From positions 1 to 23,311 of IMG/VR virus record IMGVR_UViG_3300036985_001413: 23,311 nt of DNA; one strand, 5' to 3'. Origin of the DNA: a virus. The notes beneath the pieces are model-generated. The model saw nothing but the letters and a program-made list of their open reading frames with translations. It made no database searches and was not told where the DNA came from. Shown here in pieces: positions 20,972 through 23,311 of the stretch. The position numbers and the translations under genes were made by a program. Position 1 is the stretch's first letter. Each line of letters opens with the position of its first letter.

Positions 20972-20999
20972 GATTGGCTCCTTTAGGTTGTACTACGAG

Positions 21000-22010
21000 T
21001 TAATGACGTGATTTGATTTCGCGCATTGTTTCTCTGAGTGCGCTATCCAGACCAGACATCGTTGCCCGTGGCCCTGTAGGAGTCCGTTGGCTGTCCCGAT
21101 TTCTGAGATTTACTGATGCTGCCTTCTTCTTTGCTTCTGCTTCGGCAATCACCTTCGCTTTCAACGCCGCTTGCTGTTCTGTCTGAACACGCGACATCTC
21201 TTTCTGGCGAGTGACCGGATTTGCCCATACTGCTTTTTCGTAGGCATCTTCAAGCGTTGCACCGTTCTTCAGAAGCGCCACGATTTCTTCGGACACTTCA
21301 TCAAAATACGGATGCTTCGGGTCAGATGCAAACGAATTGACCTCATTCTGAATCTTATTTCGTTGTTCGTCAAGTTGTTGCTGATTGCCGGTCTGGATTA
21401 CCTGCTTCAGCCCGTACAACTCGTCTTGGAGTTGCTGCAGTCGCGGATCAACTGCCGGTTGCCCGTCATCCTGCCTCGCCATACCGCCGATATCCACCCC
21501 GTACTGCTTGGCAAGGTGCTGGAAGTACTGCGCCTTCTGGCTTGGCGAGCCGACACGCAACTGGTGGTCGGCGTTGAGCAAGCTGCGGATAGCGGTAGGA
21601 GCATCGACGCCGAGAGCGTTGATCGTGGCCATGTACGGGTTCAGTGTTTCCTTGATCTGTCTGGCAAACCCGGCATCTCCCTTGTACTGCTCCAGCCCGT
21701 CGAGCATCTGCTTCTCGCGCACCACCCAGTAGTCCTGAGTCTCCTTGGGCATCTTCGACCAATGGTCGTGCATCTCCTTCGGCCATGACTTCGGCGCGGT
21801 GCTGACGATTTCAGGGAGACCTTCCTCGGCAACAGGCTCCTGTGCTTCAGGTTCCGCCGTCAGATCGGGTTCGGATTCTTCACGCTCACTTGCTGGAAAC
21901 AGATCAGCCGCAAGATCAGTCGATTTCGACTCTACGTCGAATCCTTCTGACTCACCACCTATGTCTTGACTGCTGTCGGCAATCGCTTCGACTACTGCTT
22001 CTTCGCTCAT
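21000..22010 (-). CDS. Scaffolding protein, 336 aa
   Basis: Scaffolds direct capsid assembly and then leave. ATG 22010 has AGGAG upstream. The N-terminal ~70 residues are very acidic and low-complexity (SEREESEPDLTAEPEAQEPV). Next comes PKSWPKEMHDHWSKMPKETQ, an opening common to phage scaffolds. Then there is a helical middle (~110-180), a glutamine-rich coiled coil (~185-240), and a basic C-terminal region (KVIAEAEAKKKAASVNLRNR, ETMREIKSRH) that could bind the capsid protein. Its place just before the major capsid gene is canonical. It contains no protease motif. Confidence 0.85.
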   Translation of the reverse strand: MSEEAVVEAIADSSQDIGGESEGFDVESKSTDLAADLFPASEREESEPDLTAEPEAQEPVAEEGLPEIVSTAPKSWPKEMHDHWSKMPKETQDYWVVREKQMLDGLEQYKGDAGFARQIKETLNPYMATINALGVDAPTAIRSLLNADHQLRVGSPSQKAQYFQHLAKQYGVDIGGMARQDDGQPAVDPRLQQLQDELYGLKQVIQTGNQQQLDEQRNKIQNEVNSFASDPKHPYFDEVSEEIVALLKNGATLEDAYEKAVWANPVTRQKEMSRVQTEQQAALKAKVIAEAEAKKKAASVNLRNRDSQRTPTGPRATMSGLDSALRETMREIKSRH

Positions 22011-22026
22011 TTAGTTCTCCTGTAGG

Positions 22027-22440
22027 TTAAATACGGGCTACATCAACATCAAAGTGTTCCATCTCGGACGCCAACTTCTCCTTCTTCTCTATCGGCATCT
22101 CGTAGATGGTTTTCTCAACGTGTTCTTCGACCTTCTTGTCCAACTCGGCATCCTCACGGGCAATGCGCTGTTCCTGGTGCTTAATCAGGCTCGGTTCGTA
22201 ATCCACACAGCCTGATACCGCCATATCCTCCCGGCGCTGTGTCTTGCTGGTGATGAACTTGCCAGTAGTCGGTGACTGATACGACGGGAAGTTGGTGGCA
22301 TCGATGGAGAACATGCAAGCCGAGATGACCCGGTGCGCTGATGCGTTGCACTCGCAGGTCTGCGGCTCATCAAGGTTCGCCAGCTTGATGAAACGGTCGA
22401 ACTTGTGACCGTTGGCGCAGATCAGGTTATACAGAGGCAC
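22027..22440 (-). CDS. FmdB-like zinc-ribbon protein, 137 aa
   Basis: GTG 22440 is the start, inside the 3' end of the previous gene (14-base overlap). The N-terminus MPLYNLICANGHKFDRFIKL and TCECNASAHRVIS give likely zinc ligands Cys8, His12, Cys29 and Cys31, the plan of the FmdB/zinc-ribbon family, in which one Cys is often replaced in phage members. Residues ~50-137 are charged and helical (IKHQEQRIAREDAELDKKVE, EKKEKLASEMEHF). Such proteins occur regularly between portal and scaffold genes in podoviruses. Their role is not established; a regulatory or assembly role is possible. Confidence 0.7.
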   Translation of the reverse strand: MPLYNLICANGHKFDRFIKLANLDEPQTCECNASAHRVISACMFSIDATNFPSYQSPTTGKFITSKTQRREDMAVSGCVDYEPSLIKHQEQRIAREDAELDKKVEEHVEKTIYEMPIEKKEKLASEMEHFDVDVARI

Positions 22441-22657
22441 GAATAACCTGCTTTACTCTTGCCTTTGCGTCGGCGCTAGATGATGCGCCAGATAATGCAA
22501 ACCTTATATCGTCAATGTTTGGTGATTTACCAAAATCTTTACTTAAAACCATAATATGTTGAACAAGGTTATTAAACCACCGATCAAAGTTGTCTTTATT
22601 AAATTGATCTGCATCAAACTTCTTCGGAGGGCGCTTGCCCTTTCCTTTACAGGTCAT
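22427..22657 (-). CDS. AT-rich ORF between portal and zinc-ribbon genes, 76 aa
   Basis: ATG 22657 follows one base after the portal stop. The product begins MTCKGKGKRPPKKFDADQFN (a basic start), then DNFDRWFNNLVQHIMVLSKD and IDDIRFALSGASSSADAKAR. It is soluble and helical, with no motif I recognise. Base composition is very different from its neighbours: by direct count bases 22501-22620 are about 29% G+C (35/120), while the flanking virion genes are well above 50% over most lines. This suggests recent arrival of a moron-type gene between two core genes. Its 3' end overlaps the zinc-ribbon gene. Confidence 0.6.
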   Translation of the reverse strand: MTCKGKGKRPPKKFDADQFNKDNFDRWFNNLVQHIMVLSKDFGKSPNIDDIRFALSGASSSADAKARVKQVIRASV

Positions 22658-22658
22658 A

Positions 22659-23311
22659 TCAGTCTCCTTCGCTCTCGGTTTCGGTGGATTCCGCTTTCTC
22701 TTCAGCGACAGCCTTAGTGACCATCGCGTTGATCTGCGCTACCTGCAACTGTACATCAGCCTGTATCCGCGCAATCTGTATCTGCGTGTCCTTCTGGATA
22801 TTGGCCTTCATCTGCTCAATCGACCGCTGCGATGCCAACTTTGCCACATCGACTTCGGCCTGCATCTGCATCTTGCTCTGCTCGGACTGCTGTTGCGCCT
22901 GCATCTTGGCTTGCTCAAGCTGCATCGCCATCTGCGCTTCCGTGCGCGCCTTCATTACTTCCATCTGCATCTCAGCTTGAGACTTCTGTTGCTCCATCTG
23001 CATCTCAGCCTGGAACTGCTGCTGCTCCATCTGCATCTCGGCCTGACGCACTTGCATCTCCTGCTGCGCCTTTGCCATCTCAGCCTTGGCCTTGTCAGCC
23101 TCTGGATTCGCCTTCTGCGGCGGCTTCATGTTCTTGAAGTGATCCTCGACTTCCGTTCCGAACCGGAACCGGCGCACCACGGCGAGCAACAGCGACTGCG
23201 CCGCCTCGAATGGCATCCCACCTGTTTCGACCATCGGGGTCAAGCCAGCCATCAACTGACCCATCGCGTTCATAAAGTCACCGATCTGCTTCTGATCTTC
23301 GGTAGCCTCAA
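22659..23311 (-). CDS. Portal protein, C-terminal part (5' end outside the window)
   Basis: The frame is open to the right edge; the last complete codons before the first in-frame ATG (23273) read EATEDQKQIGDF. This part has a helical region (GGMPFEAAQSLLLAVVRRFR), then FGTEVEDHFKNMKPPQKANP, followed by ~140 residues of glutamine- and methionine-rich helix with an 11-residue repeat. P22-type portals end in a long helical barrel that runs into the capsid. The Gln-rich coiled tail and the position before scaffold and capsid support the call. The dodecameric ring body and wing are outside the window. Confidence 0.7.
   Translation of the reverse strand, partial: EATEDQKQIGDFMNAMGQLMAGLTPMVETGGMPFEAAQSLLLAVVRRFRFGTEVEDHFKNMKPPQKANPEADKAKAEMAKAQQEMQVRQAEMQMEQQQFQAEMQMEQQKSQAEMQMEVMKARTEAQMAMQLEQAKMQAQQQSEQSKMQMQAEVDVAKLASQRSIEQMKANIQKDTQIQIARIQADVQLQVAQINAMVTKAVAEEKAESTETESEGD
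22947..23045 (-). repeat. Three 33-bp tandem repeats in the portal barrel region
   Basis: Three successive 11-residue units QAEMQMEQQQF, QAEMQMEQQKS and QAEMQMEVMKA are encoded by near-identical 33-base blocks (the core QAEMQME is invariant). Eleven-residue (hendecad) periodicity is typical of long, slightly right-handed helical bundles. This is consistent with growth or shrinkage of the portal barrel helix by slippage or unequal exchange. Confidence 0.75.

Noticed and set aside
19727-20986. A 419-codon open frame on the plus strand, antisense to the major capsid and decoration-candidate genes
   Set aside because: It is the mirror of strongly supported minus-strand genes. Codon bias of the real genes leaves the opposite frame open, the start has no ribosome binding site, and the translation resembles no family.
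1-23311. tRNA genes, CRISPR arrays or insertion sequences
   Set aside because: No cloverleaf-like sequence, regularly spaced repeat-spacer series or transposase-like ORF was found by eye. A covariance search was not possible here.

Overview
The window is part of a tailed-phage genome, free or integrated. The virion genes look like those of a short-tailed phage (podovirus) of a Gram-negative, probably proteobacterial, host. Support for this comes from a P22 gp10-like tail protein, a P22-type portal C-terminus, a run of internal/ejection-type proteins with no tape-measure or tail-tube gene, an M15-type endolysin with a 3-TM holin, and two small lipoproteins with lipoboxes. From memory, the gene order resembles the Bordetella BPP-1 / Burkholderia BcepC6B group. 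That placement is inference, because no search was run.

The minus strand from the right edge to about 3.0 kb is one long block read right to left. Its order is: portal C-terminus (cut by the window edge), an AT-rich small ORF, an FmdB-like zinc-ribbon protein, scaffold, major capsid protein and a decoration candidate. A clear rho-independent terminator follows at 19479-19501. After it come a 71-aa protein, a protein with an AT-hook-like tail, an adaptor candidate, a virion protein, the gp10-like tail protein, a GNAT acetyltransferase, three internal/ejection-type proteins, and a fibre and accessory block that includes a 970-aa mosaic carbohydrate-binding-type fibre. The block ends in a compact lysis and small-gene region: a 66-aa ORF, a lipoprotein, a transglutaminase-like cysteine peptidase, a TM/coiled-coil protein, the M15 endolysin, two mutually nested small ORFs and the holin. 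Many junctions are ATGA, GTGA or TAATG overlaps, which implies translational coupling.

The plus strand from 1 to 3038 carries a convergent operon of very small genes, nearly all joined by ATGA overlaps. They include a TM micropeptide, a small lipoprotein, an Ead/Ea22-like protein and a winged-helix protein. The last one overlaps the holin gene tail to tail.

The most striking feature interrupts this operon between 611 and 1719: three consecutive units that look like integron gene cassettes. Each has one small sense-strand ORF with GGAG six bases before its ATG, followed by an attC-like imperfect palindrome of 68, 68 or 80 bases bounded by R''/R' core sites. The R'' core of each unit is complementary to the core formed at that same unit's own 5' end (6/7, 7/7 and 7/7 bases), as expected if each unit once existed as a circle. 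No integrase gene is in the window, so this would be a cassette cluster lacking an integrase, sitting inside a phage operon. Every stretch longer than 300 bases is covered by a gene. The longest non-coding stretch is 1662-1806, which holds most of the third attC-like site.
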